DNA of 64,000 nt from Streptomyces qaidamensis (GCF_001611795.1 NZ_CP015098.1:4774001-4838000); one strand, 5' to 3'; shown: positions 16,055 through 24,500, counted from the first letter of the stretch. The notes: generated from the sequence alone by a model not told the origin. A program made the numbers and translations.

Positions 16055-17491
16055 ATGACCGTCCCGTCCACGCCCGCCCCGTACGACCTCGTCGTCGTCG
16101 GATTCGGCGCCGCCGGCCTGTCGGCCGCCCTGTCCTTCGCCGAGGCCACCGAAGGGCGCGAGACGCCCGCCCGGATCGCGATACTCGAACGGTCCACCGA
16201 GGACGAACGCGGCGGCGCCACCCGCTGGACCGGTGCCTTCCTCCGCGTCGACGAGCAGCGGCGGCTCGACACCGACTGGGCCGAGCACGTGGGCCGCGTC
16301 TCCGGCGGCCTCGCCGACGTCGAGTACTGCCGCACGGTGGAGCGCGAGTCCCCGCAGACCCTCGCCTTCGTGGAGAAGCACGGCGTCGAGATCGACTACG
16401 CCGACTTCCCGCTGCCGCACACCTTCGACGGCGGTACCCCCTCGATGACCCCGCCGGCCAGCCCCCGCGGCGGCGGCGCCTCCATCGTCGAACACCTCGG
16501 CGCGGCCCTGGAGAAGGACCCCCGCGTCGACATCCACTACGAGACGGAGGCACTGCGCCTGACCACCGCCGAGGACGGTGCCGTCGACGGCGTCGTGGTG
16601 CGCGGCCCCGACGGCCGCACCCGGCGGCTGACCGGCCGCGCGGTGGTCCTGGCCTGCGGCGGCTTCCAGGGCAACACCGAGATGCTCACCCGCTACGTCG
16701 GCGACCGCGCCTGCGACCTGCCGCTGATCGCGCCCGGCATCGCCAACAACCGCGGTGACGCCCTGCGCATGGCACTGGAGCTCGGCGCCGACACAGCCGG
16801 CCAGTTCGACGGCATCCACGCCGAGCCGGTCGACCGCCGCACCAGCAAGGCCGACGCGGTGCTGTACGGCTTCAGCTGCGGCATCTTCGTCAACGGCCGT
16901 ATGCAGCGGTTCTTCGACGAGGGCCGCGACACCTGGGACAACACCTTCGAGCACGTCGGCTACGAGATCTGGCGCAACCAGGACCAGGAGGCGTACTGGA
17001 TCGCCGACGCCAAGACCCTCGCCATCCCGGGCATCATGAACTCGCTGCTCAGCGACGTACCGCCGGAGCAGGCGGACACCCTGGAGGAGCTCGCCGACAA
17101 GCTCGGCATCGACGCCGAGGGACTGGCGAAGACCGTCGCCGAGTTCAACGCGGGTGTCGGGGAAGGGGAGTTCGACCCGACCCGCCTCGACGGCAAGAGC
17201 ACCGTCGGCCTCACCCCGCCCAAGTCCAACTGGGCCACGCCCCTGGACACCGCGCCGTTCATCGGCGTCCCGGTGACCGCCGCGATCTGCTTCACCTACG
17301 GCGGCGTCCGCACCGACCTCGACGCCCGTGTCGTCACCCCGTCCGGCACGGCCATCCCCGGCCTGTACGCCGCCGGTGAGGCCACCGGCCTCTTCTACAA
17401 GGCCTACCCGCCGGCCACGTCCGTGCTGCGCTCGCTGATCTTCGGACGGCTCGCCGCGCACCACGCGGTCCAGGCCCGGCAGTCCGCCTGA
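16055..17491 (+). CDS. FAD-dependent dehydrogenase, tricarballylate dehydrogenase (TcuA)-like
   Basis: 478-aa flavoprotein of the fumarate reductase/succinate dehydrogenase flavoprotein superfamily. The N-terminal FAD fold is YDLVVVGFGAAGLSAALSFA, a conserved RGGATRWTGAF region follows, then the insertion domain and the C-terminal AD-binding motif IPGLYAAGEATGLFYKAYPP. The stretch NNRGDALRMALELGADTAGQ with HAEPVDRR is typical of TcuA, which oxidises tricarballylate to cis-aconitate. KstD-like or fumarate-reductase-like activity is the alternative. ATG at 16055 with AAGGAGC upstream. This enzyme is the main clue that the operon handles a di- or tricarboxylate. Confidence 0.82.
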   Translation: MTVPSTPAPYDLVVVGFGAAGLSAALSFAEATEGRETPARIAILERSTEDERGGATRWTGAFLRVDEQRRLDTDWAEHVGRVSGGLADVEYCRTVERESPQTLAFVEKHGVEIDYADFPLPHTFDGGTPSMTPPASPRGGGASIVEHLGAALEKDPRVDIHYETEALRLTTAEDGAVDGVVVRGPDGRTRRLTGRAVVLACGGFQGNTEMLTRYVGDRACDLPLIAPGIANNRGDALRMALELGADTAGQFDGIHAEPVDRRTSKADAVLYGFSCGIFVNGRMQRFFDEGRDTWDNTFEHVGYEIWRNQDQEAYWIADAKTLAIPGIMNSLLSDVPPEQADTLEELADKLGIDAEGLAKTVAEFNAGVGEGEFDPTRLDGKSTVGLTPPKSNWATPLDTAPFIGVPVTAAICFTYGGVRTDLDARVVTPSGTAIPGLYAAGEATGLFYKAYPPATSVLRSLIFGRLAAHHAVQARQSA

Positions 17492-17522
17492 CCCACCCTC
17501 ACGTCAGCTTTCTGGAGGACCC

Positions 17523-18455
17523 ATGAGTATGGTCAACATCGATGTCACCCTCCGCGACGGCGGTTATCGCAACGGCTTCGACTTCCCGCTCGGCTACGCC
17601 CTGAAGCACGCGAAGCTGAGCGTCGAGGCCGGGTTCGACTGGGTCGAGATCGCCTACCGCAAGGGCTCGCTCGTCCCGATACCCGGCCTGGGGCTCACCG
17701 GCCGGGGCGACGACGACTACATCGCCGCGATGGCCCAGGAGGTCGGCCCCCGGCACATCGCGATGATCCTGCACCCGAAGAACATCACCCGCGACGACCT
17801 GCCCGCCATGTACCAGGCCGGGGCGCGGCTCGTCCGCATCATCCTGCCGGCCAAGGGCTACGAGCCCGGCCTGGACTACATCCGCCAGGCCCGGGACATC
17901 GGCTTCACGGTGGGCGTCAACTTCGCCCGGATCAGCCAGTGGCCGGGCCGCGACGTGGTCGAGGTGGCCGCCGCCGCGACCGACGCGGGTGCCGAGTTCG
18001 TCTACCTCGCCGACTCCAACGGCAGCCTGTCGCCGGTGGACACCGCCCACCTGACCACCCTGACCAGGTCGGTCACCGGGGGCCCGGTCGGGCTGCACGC
18101 CCACAACAACCTGGGGCTCGCCCTGTCCAACGCCATCAGCGCCGAGGCCGCCGGCGCGACCTGGATGGACTCCTCGATCCAGGGCATGGGCAAGGGCCCG
18201 GGCAACCTCATCGCCGAGCAGTGGCTGGCGCACCTGGACCGCACGGACCCGGAGGCCGCCGCGCGCCTCAACCTGGAGCCCGTGCTGGAGCTGGCGGACC
18301 TGCTCCTGGCGAACGTCCCCGAGGGCTCGCCCTCGCTGCCGCTGCCGGATCTGGTGCTGGGCCGGTACGACCTGCCGGTGGAGCACCGCAAGGAGCTGGT
18401 GGGCCGCCACGGCGAGGTGCTCGCCACCGCGCGCACCCTCGCGGGCGCCCGGTGA
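17523..18455 (+). CDS. HMGL/DmpG-like aldolase (TIM barrel)
   Basis: 310 aa. The metal-binding opening DVTLRDGGYRNGFDF, the HAHNNLGLALSNA motif with two metal-ligand His, and VYLADSNGSLSP are the signatures of the HMG-CoA lyase / 4-hydroxy-2-oxovalerate aldolase / homocitrate synthase superfamily. Such enzymes make or break C-C bonds next to a 2-oxo acid, with pyruvate or acyl-CoA. Length and the RDGGY variant fit DmpG-like aldolases best, but no partner acylating aldehyde dehydrogenase (DmpF) is encoded nearby, so the natural reaction is open. Its stop overlaps the next start (GTGA). Confidence 0.83.
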   Translation: MSMVNIDVTLRDGGYRNGFDFPLGYALKHAKLSVEAGFDWVEIAYRKGSLVPIPGLGLTGRGDDDYIAAMAQEVGPRHIAMILHPKNITRDDLPAMYQAGARLVRIILPAKGYEPGLDYIRQARDIGFTVGVNFARISQWPGRDVVEVAAAATDAGAEFVYLADSNGSLSPVDTAHLTTLTRSVTGGPVGLHAHNNLGLALSNAISAEAAGATWMDSSIQGMGKGPGNLIAEQWLAHLDRTDPEAAARLNLEPVLELADLLLANVPEGSPSLPLPDLVLGRYDLPVEHRKELVGRHGEVLATARTLAGAR

Positions 18456-19669
18456 CCCACACCGGAACTGCTGTGCCGACGACGGTCCACCCACCCCGGA
18501 CCGCCGTCGGCCCGGCGCACGCCCACGCCCTGGTCCTCGCCCCCGTCACACCCGTCTGGGACGAGGGAGCGTTCTTCGCCCCGGTCATCGACACGCTGAC
18601 GGCGGCGGGGGCCGGGCTCCGGGTGACGGTGGTCGACACGCTCGCCCTCCGGGACGAGCGCGTACGCACCCTGGAGGACCTCGTCGCCCGCTGGCGGGCC
18701 CTGCTCCCCGCCTTCGGCCGCATCGACCTGCTGTGCGGGAACGCCCTGGGCGGAGCCGTGGCCCAGGGACTCCTCCCGTACGTCGCCCCCGGCACGGCCG
18801 CCCTCCTCGTCTCGGGCCCGGCCCGCTCGGACGCGCTCCTGGAACACCGCCTCAGCGAAATCGCCGATCTGGCGGCCACGGGCCACACCGAGGCGTCCCT
18901 CGCGCTGCTGCACGAGAGGGTCCAGCCGGACGGCACACCTCCGTCCACCGGCCCGGACCCGACGGCAACCGCCGCGCGGACGGCAGCCGAGGGCGATGCC
19001 GCGTGCCGGAGCGACGGCGCGGTAGGCGACCTTGGTCACCTCACGCGTGCCGGCACCGCCCCGGCAGCCCCCGGCGACACCCCCGCCGCGCGGACGGGAG
19101 TCGCCGCCGGCCGGGCGGGCGGTGATCGCCCGGAGGGGGCTGGCTCCGCCGTGGCGGCAGCCGTCGCGCGGACGGGAGTAGCCGCCGACGGGGCGGGCGG
19201 TGACCGCCCGGCGGGAGGCGGTACCGCCGTCGGCCGGGCGGGCGGTGACCGCCCCGTGGAGAGCCACGACGGGCGGGCGGTGGTCGACGGCGCGGTCGAC
19301 GGCCTCGGTCGCCTCGCGCGTGCCGATGCCGCCCCGGCAGCCCCCGGCCGTCTCGTGCGAGGCGGCACCGCCCCGGCCGTCCCCGCCGACCTCCCGCGCC
19401 CTGCCCGCCAGACCCCGGCCCAGCGGCTCGACGGGGGGCTCCGGCTGCTGTGCGGCATCGATCTGGCCGCGGCCGTCGAGGCGCACCCCGGCCCCCTGCT
19501 GCACATCGTCGGCGGGCGTTCGCAGCTCGTCACACGGCGGCACACCGCCGCCGGCCCGCACCACCGGGTGCATGTCGTCGCCGAGGCCGGCATGCGCCCC
19601 CACACCGATCAGCCCGCGGAAGTGTCCGCCCTCATCGGCGCCTTCCTGCGGGAGAAGGGACTGACATGA
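18452..19669 (+). CDS. Alpha/beta-hydrolase-fold protein without nucleophile Ser, with a repeat insertion
   Basis: 405 aa. The core is an alpha/beta-hydrolase: strand and oxyanion region HALVLAPVTPVWDEGAFF, nucleophile elbow LCGNALGGAVAQGLL, late strand PLLHIVGGRSQLV and C-terminal His region AGMRPHTDQPAEV. The usual GNSxGG serine is Ala98 (codon GCC), so classical hydrolysis is not expected. Between about residues 167 and 317 the lid is replaced by a Gly/Ala/Arg/Asp-rich repeat region absent from normal family members. GTG start overlapping the aldolase stop, and its stop overlaps the next ATG. It may be a scaffold, a non-hydrolytic enzyme or a decaying gene; it stays in frame throughout. 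Confidence 0.75.
   Translation: MTHTGTAVPTTVHPPRTAVGPAHAHALVLAPVTPVWDEGAFFAPVIDTLTAAGAGLRVTVVDTLALRDERVRTLEDLVARWRALLPAFGRIDLLCGNALGGAVAQGLLPYVAPGTAALLVSGPARSDALLEHRLSEIADLAATGHTEASLALLHERVQPDGTPPSTGPDPTATAARTAAEGDAACRSDGAVGDLGHLTRAGTAPAAPGDTPAARTGVAAGRAGGDRPEGAGSAVAAAVARTGVAADGAGGDRPAGGGTAVGRAGGDRPVESHDGRAVVDGAVDGLGRLARADAAPAAPGRLVRGGTAPAVPADLPRPARQTPAQRLDGGLRLLCGIDLAAAVEAHPGPLLHIVGGRSQLVTRRHTAAGPHHRVHVVAEAGMRPHTDQPAEVSALIGAFLREKGLT
18960..19400 (+). repeat. Degenerate tandem and interspersed repeats inside the hydrolase-like gene
   Basis: Related units encode ARTGVAAGRAGGDRP (about 19087), ARTGVAADGAGGDRP (about 19159) and AVGRAGGDRPVE (about 19230). A second pair encodes LTRAGTAPAAPGDTP and LARADAAPAAPGRL. 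The units keep the reading frame. They look like recent in-frame expansion of a lid loop. Confidence 0.65.
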
Positions 19670-21477
19670 AGCCGACCCCGAAGAAGAGCGTCGCCGTCCT
19701 CCCGGGCGACGGCATCGGCCCGGAGGTCGTCTCCGCCGCGCTCGGCACCGTCGAAAAGCTGGACCTGCCCCTGGAGTTCCGGTTCGGAGACATCGGCTGG
19801 GACTGCTGGCGCGAGGAGGGCGACCCCGTCCCGCAGCGCACCTGGAAGCTGCTCGAGGAGACCGACACCTGCCTCCTGGGCGCCATCACCAGCAAGCCCG
19901 TGCGGGAGACGGAGGCCGAACTCGCCCCGTCCCTGCGCGGCACCGGCCTCCGGTACGTCTCACCGGTCCTCCAACTCCGCCAGCGTCTCGGCCTGTACGC
20001 CAACGTCCGTCCGGTCACCGACCTGGACGGCGGCCGGTTCGATTTCACCGTCATCCGCGAGAACACGGAGGGCCTGTACGCCGGCATCGACGTCCACGGC
20101 CTCGACGAGCCGCTCTGGAACGCCGTACGACACCACCCCAACGCGGCGGCATCGGGCCCGGAGGACACCAGCCTCACCCTGCGCCTGCAGACCCGCCACG
20201 GCATCGACCGGCTGCTCCGCTTCGGCTTCGCCCACGCCGAGGCGCACGGCAAGCGCCTGCTCACGGTCGCGGACAAGCCGATGGTCCTGCGCAACAGCGG
20301 CAACCTGCTGCGCGAGCGCCTCGAACTGATCGCCCAGGAGCACCCGGACATCGAGACGGAGATCCTCAACGTCGACGCCGTCGCCCTGTGGATGGTCCGC
20401 AGGCCGGAACGGTTCGGCGTCCTGGTCGCCGAGAACATGTTCGGCGACATCCTCTCCGACCTCGGCGCCGGTGTCATGGGCGGACTCGGTCTCGCCCCGA
20501 GCGGCAACATCGGCGACCACGGCAGCTACTTCGAGCCGGTGCACGGCAGCGCCCCCGGCATGGTCGGCAAGGACCGGGCCAACCCGATGGCGATGCTCCT
20601 CACGATCGGCCAGATGCTCGGCCACCTCGGCCTCGACGTGCCGGGCGAGGAACTGCGCAACGCCGTACGCACCGTCGCCCGCGCCCGCAGGACCGTCACG
20701 TACGACCTGGGCGGCACGTCGGGGACCAGGGAGGTGGCGCGGGCCGTCGCCGGCCGGCTGGCGGAGGGAGCAGCCGCCTCGGCGGAGAGCACCCTCGTCC
20801 CCCCGGACGTCGTCGACCGGCTCGCCCGTCTCGACACCGCCTCCGTCTCCGACGCCCTGGACAGCCTCGGCATCGGCGGTGTGCTCGCGGGCCTGAGCGC
20901 CCGGGTTCCCGGAGCCCGTACGGCCGGTCTGGCGTACACCGTCACCTACCGGCCGGTGGACGGCGACGGCCAGGGCTTCCGGAACGCGGCGAACTATCTG
21001 GACGACGTACCCGAGGGCGCGTTCGTCGTGGTCGACAACGCCGGCAGCACGGACTGCACCAACTGGGGTTCGCTGCTCACCTCCGTGGCCCGCAGCCGCG
21101 GCGTGCGCGGCACCGCGGTGCACGGCTCTGCCCGTGACATCGCCGAGATCCGGGCCGCCGGATACCCCCTGTTCAGCACCGGCGCCACGATGGTCAGCGG
21201 CAAGAACCGCGTCGAACTCGCCGCGACCGGACGGGAGATCACCGTCGGCGGCGTGACCGTACGCCCCGGCGATGTCGTGGTCGCCGACGACAACGGGGTA
21301 CTCGTCGTGCCCGCGGCGCACGCCGCCGAGGTCGCCGGCCGTGCCGAGCGCGTCGAGCGGACCGAGACGGCGATCGCCGAGGCGGTGGACACCGGACTGC
21401 GGCTGGACGAGGCCCGCAGGAGGTTCGGCTACGCGAGGCCGTGGGAGGGCCCGGCGCGGCGGACCGCCGATGTGTGA
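19666..21477 (+). CDS. Fusion: beta-decarboxylating dehydrogenase + RraA-type aldolase
   Basis: 603 aa, two complete enzymes in one chain. Residues 1-~365 are an isocitrate/isopropylmalate/tartrate dehydrogenase: VAVLPGDGIGPEVV, LGLYANVRPV, VIRENTEGLYAG, catalytic Lys in TVADKPMVLR, metal Asp in NMFGDILSDLGAG and NAD-site HGSAPGMVGKDRANP. Residues ~379-600 are an RraA/HMG aldolase domain (VSDALDSLGIGG, then Gly468 and HGSARDIAE with Arg490, Asp491 and Glu494, the metal- and substrate-binding pattern of class II pyruvate aldolases). The first domain should oxidise and decarboxylate a malate-type hydroxyacid; the second should cleave a 4-hydroxy-2-oxoacid or decarboxylate oxaloacetate. Coupling suggests channelling. 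Confidence 0.85.
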   Translation: MKPTPKKSVAVLPGDGIGPEVVSAALGTVEKLDLPLEFRFGDIGWDCWREEGDPVPQRTWKLLEETDTCLLGAITSKPVRETEAELAPSLRGTGLRYVSPVLQLRQRLGLYANVRPVTDLDGGRFDFTVIRENTEGLYAGIDVHGLDEPLWNAVRHHPNAAASGPEDTSLTLRLQTRHGIDRLLRFGFAHAEAHGKRLLTVADKPMVLRNSGNLLRERLELIAQEHPDIETEILNVDAVALWMVRRPERFGVLVAENMFGDILSDLGAGVMGGLGLAPSGNIGDHGSYFEPVHGSAPGMVGKDRANPMAMLLTIGQMLGHLGLDVPGEELRNAVRTVARARRTVTYDLGGTSGTREVARAVAGRLAEGAAASAESTLVPPDVVDRLARLDTASVSDALDSLGIGGVLAGLSARVPGARTAGLAYTVTYRPVDGDGQGFRNAANYLDDVPEGAFVVVDNAGSTDCTNWGSLLTSVARSRGVRGTAVHGSARDIAEIRAAGYPLFSTGATMVSGKNRVELAATGREITVGGVTVRPGDVVVADDNGVLVVPAAHAAEVAGRAERVERTETAIAEAVDTGLRLDEARRRFGYARPWEGPARRTADV

Positions 21478-22327
21478 CCTCGCGCGGCGGGTGGTGGACG
21501 TCCACTACCACGCGGGCCCCGACCTGTACCGGCGCCGTCTCACCACCGGCGGCGCCGGCCGGGCCTACGCCGGGATCGACGGCTGGGTGGTCATCAAGAG
21601 CCACCTGGGCTGCACCGCGGCGAGCGCGTGGGAGGCCCGTCAGGAGGGGCTGCCCGTCTCAGGCACCGTCGTCCTCAACGACCTCGCCGGAGGCGTGCAC
21701 CCCCGGGTGGTGGAACAGGCCGTCTACACCCACGGCCAGGACAGCCCCGCCCGGCTGGTCGTGCACCTGCCCACCCTCGTCGGCCCCGCCCATCCCTCCC
21801 GGCTGCACCGGCAGCCCTTCCACCCGCTGCTGGACACCGAACGGTGGCGCGGCGAGCGGGTCCTGGACGACACCGGACAGCTCCGGCGTCCCGTGCGCGA
21901 GGTGCTCCGGGCGGCCCGGGACCTCCCGGTCGTCCTGGCGACGGGCCACTGCGACCGGGAGGAGACCCTGCGCGTGGTCGACGAGGCGGCCCGGCTGGAC
22001 CTGCCCCGGTTGCTGCTGACCCACGCCACGCATCCGATGACCGGCCTCACCCCCGCCGACCTCACCCGACTCGCCGATGCGCCGGGGGTGTACGTCGAGA
22101 TCACCGCCCTGACGCTGCTCCTGGGGCATCGTGACGCCGGGCATCTGGGAGACGTCGTACGCGCCCACCCCCGGGTGGTGTTCAGCTCCGACCTCGGGCA
22201 GCCGGACCAGCCGGACCCCGCCAGATGGCTGTCGCTCAGCGAAAGCTGGTTCGAGCAGGCGCAGCTGACGCCCCACCAGGTACATGCCGTCACCGCACTC
22301 AACCCGGCAGCCCTGCTGGCGCCCTGA
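21470..22327 (+). CDS. DUF6282-like metal-dependent hydrolase-fold protein
   Basis: 285 aa. The N-terminus DVHYHAGPDLYRRR contains an amidohydrolase-like HxH pair, followed by WVVIKSHLGCT, LATGHCDREETLRVVDEAA, LLLTHATHPMTG and VVFSSDLGQP, giving several His/Asp ligands on successive strands of a TIM-barrel. This matches the DUF6282 family as I recall it, which has no known reaction. ATG at 21470 overlaps the fusion gene by 8 bp, so it is tightly coupled to it. Its role may be to open a lactone or cyclic intermediate, or remove an acyl group; this is speculative. Confidence 0.75.
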   Translation: MCDLARRVVDVHYHAGPDLYRRRLTTGGAGRAYAGIDGWVVIKSHLGCTAASAWEARQEGLPVSGTVVLNDLAGGVHPRVVEQAVYTHGQDSPARLVVHLPTLVGPAHPSRLHRQPFHPLLDTERWRGERVLDDTGQLRRPVREVLRAARDLPVVLATGHCDREETLRVVDEAARLDLPRLLLTHATHPMTGLTPADLTRLADAPGVYVEITALTLLLGHRDAGHLGDVVRAHPRVVFSSDLGQPDQPDPARWLSLSESWFEQAQLTPHQVHAVTALNPAALLAP

Positions 22328-22347
22328 CCCCGTACCAGGAAAGGCTC

Positions 22348-23391
22348 ATGACCGACCCTCGCCCCCTCGGCGTCTCCCGTCGCGCGCTCCTGCGCGGCAC
22401 GGCGGCCACGGCCGCGTACGCCGCGTCCTCGGAAAGCGTCCACGCGGCCACGGGCCACCCCGCCTCCAGCAGCCCCGGTGCGCTGAACGACCAGTCGGCG
22501 GTCCGTACCCTCACCGTCGGAGACACCCGGCTCACCTACGTCGTCGACGGCGCGATGGAGCTGGACCCCACGGGCTTCCTCCCGGCCGTCCCCGCCGCCT
22601 ACTGGCGGGACCACCCCGAGGCGCTGACCCGGTCCGGCCGGATCGCCGCCTCCGCGGGCGGGCTGCTCGTCGAGCGGGGCGGGCGGCGGCTGCTGATCGA
22701 CGCGGGGCTCGGCGCCAACGTGCTCTCCCCGTCCCTCGGCGTCTCCCGCGCGGGCGCTTTGCCGCACACCCTGCGCCGGCTCCGGGTGCCCCCGGAGTCC
22801 GTCGACACCGTGGCCTTCACCCACCTGCACACCGACCACACCGGCCTGGGCTTCCGCACGGACGGAGAGCGGGCACCGCGCAAGGCGTTCCCGCGCGCCG
22901 ACTACCTGGTGGCCGCCGCCGAATGGGAGCCCTTCTGGCGGCGCGAGATCGAGATCGGTGCCCCCTCCTGGGACGGATTCATGGTGCCGATGTCGAGGGT
23001 GCTGCGGACGTTCGGCGACGGCGCGGAGATCTGGCCCGGCGTCACCGCGCTGGTCACCCCGGGCCACAGCCCCGGACACACCACCTACGTGATCGCTGCC
23101 TCCGGCGGACGGCATGTCCTGGTCTTCGGCGACGCGTTCCACACCCCCGCCCAGCTGGCCCACCCCGAGTGGCCCTCCGGCCCCGACACGGACACCGGCG
23201 CGGTCCTGAAGGCCCGCCGGACCCTTCTGGCCCGCCTCCTGCTGCCGCGCACCCACGCGTTCGCCTTCCACTTCGGCGACCAGGCCTTCGGGCGCGTCCT
23301 GCGGGACGGCACGGGCGCGGCCCGGTGGCGTCCGGCTCCCGCCCGGAAACTCCTGCCGCCACCGGTCAGGATCTCCGAATTCCCCGGGTGA
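22348..23391 (+). CDS. Tat-exported metallo-beta-lactamase-fold hydrolase
   Basis: 347 aa. A twin-arginine-like signal SRRALLRGTAATAAY at residues 9-23 suggests Tat export. The MBL fold carries the metal motif FTHLHTDHTGLGF (HxHxDH), a further ligand in TPGHSPGHT, Asp in VFGDAFH and a terminal FHFGD His. Relatives are lactonases and other ester hydrolases. ATG at 22348 with AGGAAAGG upstream, last gene of the oxidative operon. Being outside the membrane, it could pre-process the substrate or degrade a lactone signal; AHL-lactonase-like relatives make the latter worth testing given the butyrolactone genes nearby. Confidence 0.82.
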   Translation: MTDPRPLGVSRRALLRGTAATAAYAASSESVHAATGHPASSSPGALNDQSAVRTLTVGDTRLTYVVDGAMELDPTGFLPAVPAAYWRDHPEALTRSGRIAASAGGLLVERGGRRLLIDAGLGANVLSPSLGVSRAGALPHTLRRLRVPPESVDTVAFTHLHTDHTGLGFRTDGERAPRKAFPRADYLVAAAEWEPFWRREIEIGAPSWDGFMVPMSRVLRTFGDGAEIWPGVTALVTPGHSPGHTTYVIAASGGRHVLVFGDAFHTPAQLAHPEWPSGPDTDTGAVLKARRTLLARLLLPRTHAFAFHFGDQAFGRVLRDGTGAARWRPAPARKLLPPPVRISEFPG

Positions 23392-23436
23392 CAAGGGCGG
23401 CGAGGCCCTGTGGTTGCAGCGGTTAGGGTGAATCCC

Positions 23437-24348
23437 GTGGAGCTCCTGCACCTGCGCTATTTCCTGGCCGTCGCCCAAGAACTGAACTTCTCCACCGCCG
23501 CCCGCAAACTGCACATGGCGGCCTCCCCGTTGAGCCGGCGGATCAAGGACCTCGAGAACGAGGTCGGGCACCGGCTGTTCGACCGGGACACCCACCACGT
23601 ACGGCTCACCGCGGCCGGAAACGCGCTGCTGCCGATCGCGCGCGGGGTGCTGGAACAGGTCGACTCCATCCGGTGGCGGCTGGACGAGACCGCCCGGCCG
23701 CAGCGCACCACCCTGCTGCTCGGCATGCCCACCGGCGTCCATCCCGACCTGCGGGAACGGATGGACGCCCTGGCCGAGCGGGTCAGCGACCGGTTCGAGA
23801 TCAAACGCTGGCCCGGCGGCACCGACCGGCTCGTCGACGCCGTGTGCGACGGCAGGCTGGCGCTGACCCTGGCCCGGCTCCCGGCCGGTGGCGACCCGGC
23901 GCTGGAGCAGATGCCCGTGATGTCGGAGCGGCTCGGCGCGGTCGTGCCCCGGGACCGGTTCGCCGGGCGCGAGTCCGTCGCCCTCGCGGAACTGGCGGAA
24001 CTCGCCTACGCGGGCTCCCCGACGGCGGTGACGAACGCCTACTTCCGCGGCCTCGACCAGCAGCTCGCCGAACTCGGCATCAAGAAGCGCATCGAACTGG
24101 GCAGCGCCACATTCGAGGGAATCTCCGAAATAGTCTCCAGCGGTTTGGCGTTCTCCATTTCCATGCTGGACTCCAGAAGCCCGGTGCAGAATTACCGTCT
24201 GGACAATGTCACCGTCCTTCCCTTCTCCGATTTCCATCCTCGTATGGAGACCGGGCTGATCTGGCGCAAGGACCGGGCGAACGGCGGTGACCTGCAAGAA
24301 ATCGTGGCGGCGGCCCGGGAGCTCTTCACCGAGCCGCTCCACTCATAA
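23437..24348 (+). CDS. LysR-family regulator
   Basis: 303 aa with N-terminal wHTH (LLHLRYFLAVAQELNFSTAA, MAASPLSRRIKDLENEV) and a substrate-binding domain. GTG at 23437 has AGGG 8 bp upstream and gives the usual LysR N-terminus; GTG at 23410 would add nine residues. It sits between the oxidative operon and the CoA operon, all in one direction, and ends in a large perfect hairpin. It is the likely regulator of one or both operons, whose upstream regions share two motifs. Confidence 0.9.
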   Translation: MELLHLRYFLAVAQELNFSTAARKLHMAASPLSRRIKDLENEVGHRLFDRDTHHVRLTAAGNALLPIARGVLEQVDSIRWRLDETARPQRTTLLLGMPTGVHPDLRERMDALAERVSDRFEIKRWPGGTDRLVDAVCDGRLALTLARLPAGGDPALEQMPVMSERLGAVVPRDRFAGRESVALAELAELAYAGSPTAVTNAYFRGLDQQLAELGIKKRIELGSATFEGISEIVSSGLAFSISMLDSRSPVQNYRLDNVTVLPFSDFHPRMETGLIWRKDRANGGDLQEIVAAARELFTEPLHS

Positions 24349-24365
24349 TCGCCATACAATCTCCA

Positions 24366-24404
24366 CGAAAAGCGGTATGACCACTGCGGTCATACCGCTT
24401 TTCG
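24366..24404 (+). terminator. Long perfect hairpin after the LysR gene, terminator and possible operator
   Basis: Perfect 17-bp inverted repeat with a 5-nt loop (ACTGC); arms run from CGAAAAGCGGTATGACC to its exact complement, and the second arm ends in TTTT. It should terminate the LysR transcript. Its inner half GGTCATACC resembles GGTCATGCC 15 bp further on and GGTCATATTCC at 14131, so it may also be a regulator site. Confidence 0.75.
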
Positions 24405-24406
24405 CT

Positions 24407-24461
24407 ATTCGGTCATGCCATTCGTTTCCGTTCGGCGAATCTCCGAGCTAACTTAGTTTCC
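24407..24461 (+). promoter_or_regulatory. Promoter region of the CoA operon
   Basis: Holds ATTCGGTCAT (24407-24416) and AACTTAGTTTCC (24450-24461), nearly identical to motifs upstream of 14326. TTCGGC at 24431-24436 and TAGTTT at 24454-24459 are 17 bp apart and could be -35 and -10. That would start the transcript near 24466, consistent with the ATG at 24501 being served by GAAGGAG at 24483. Confidence 0.45.
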
Positions 24462-24500
24462 AGGTACACACACATGGTGAGTGAAGGAGTGAAGAAACCG

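Noticed and set aside
14326..23391. A polyketide or peptide antibiotic cluster controlled by the butyrolactone genes.
   Set aside because: No PKS, NRPS, terpene or RiPP genes are present. The enzymes fit acid catabolism better, although a tailoring role in small-molecule synthesis is not excluded.
21724..24342. A very long open frame on the minus strand (over 870 codons).
   Set aside because: It lies antisense to the DUF6282, MBL and LysR genes, has the Gly/Arg/Gln-rich composition of GC-rich shadow frames and no family motif.
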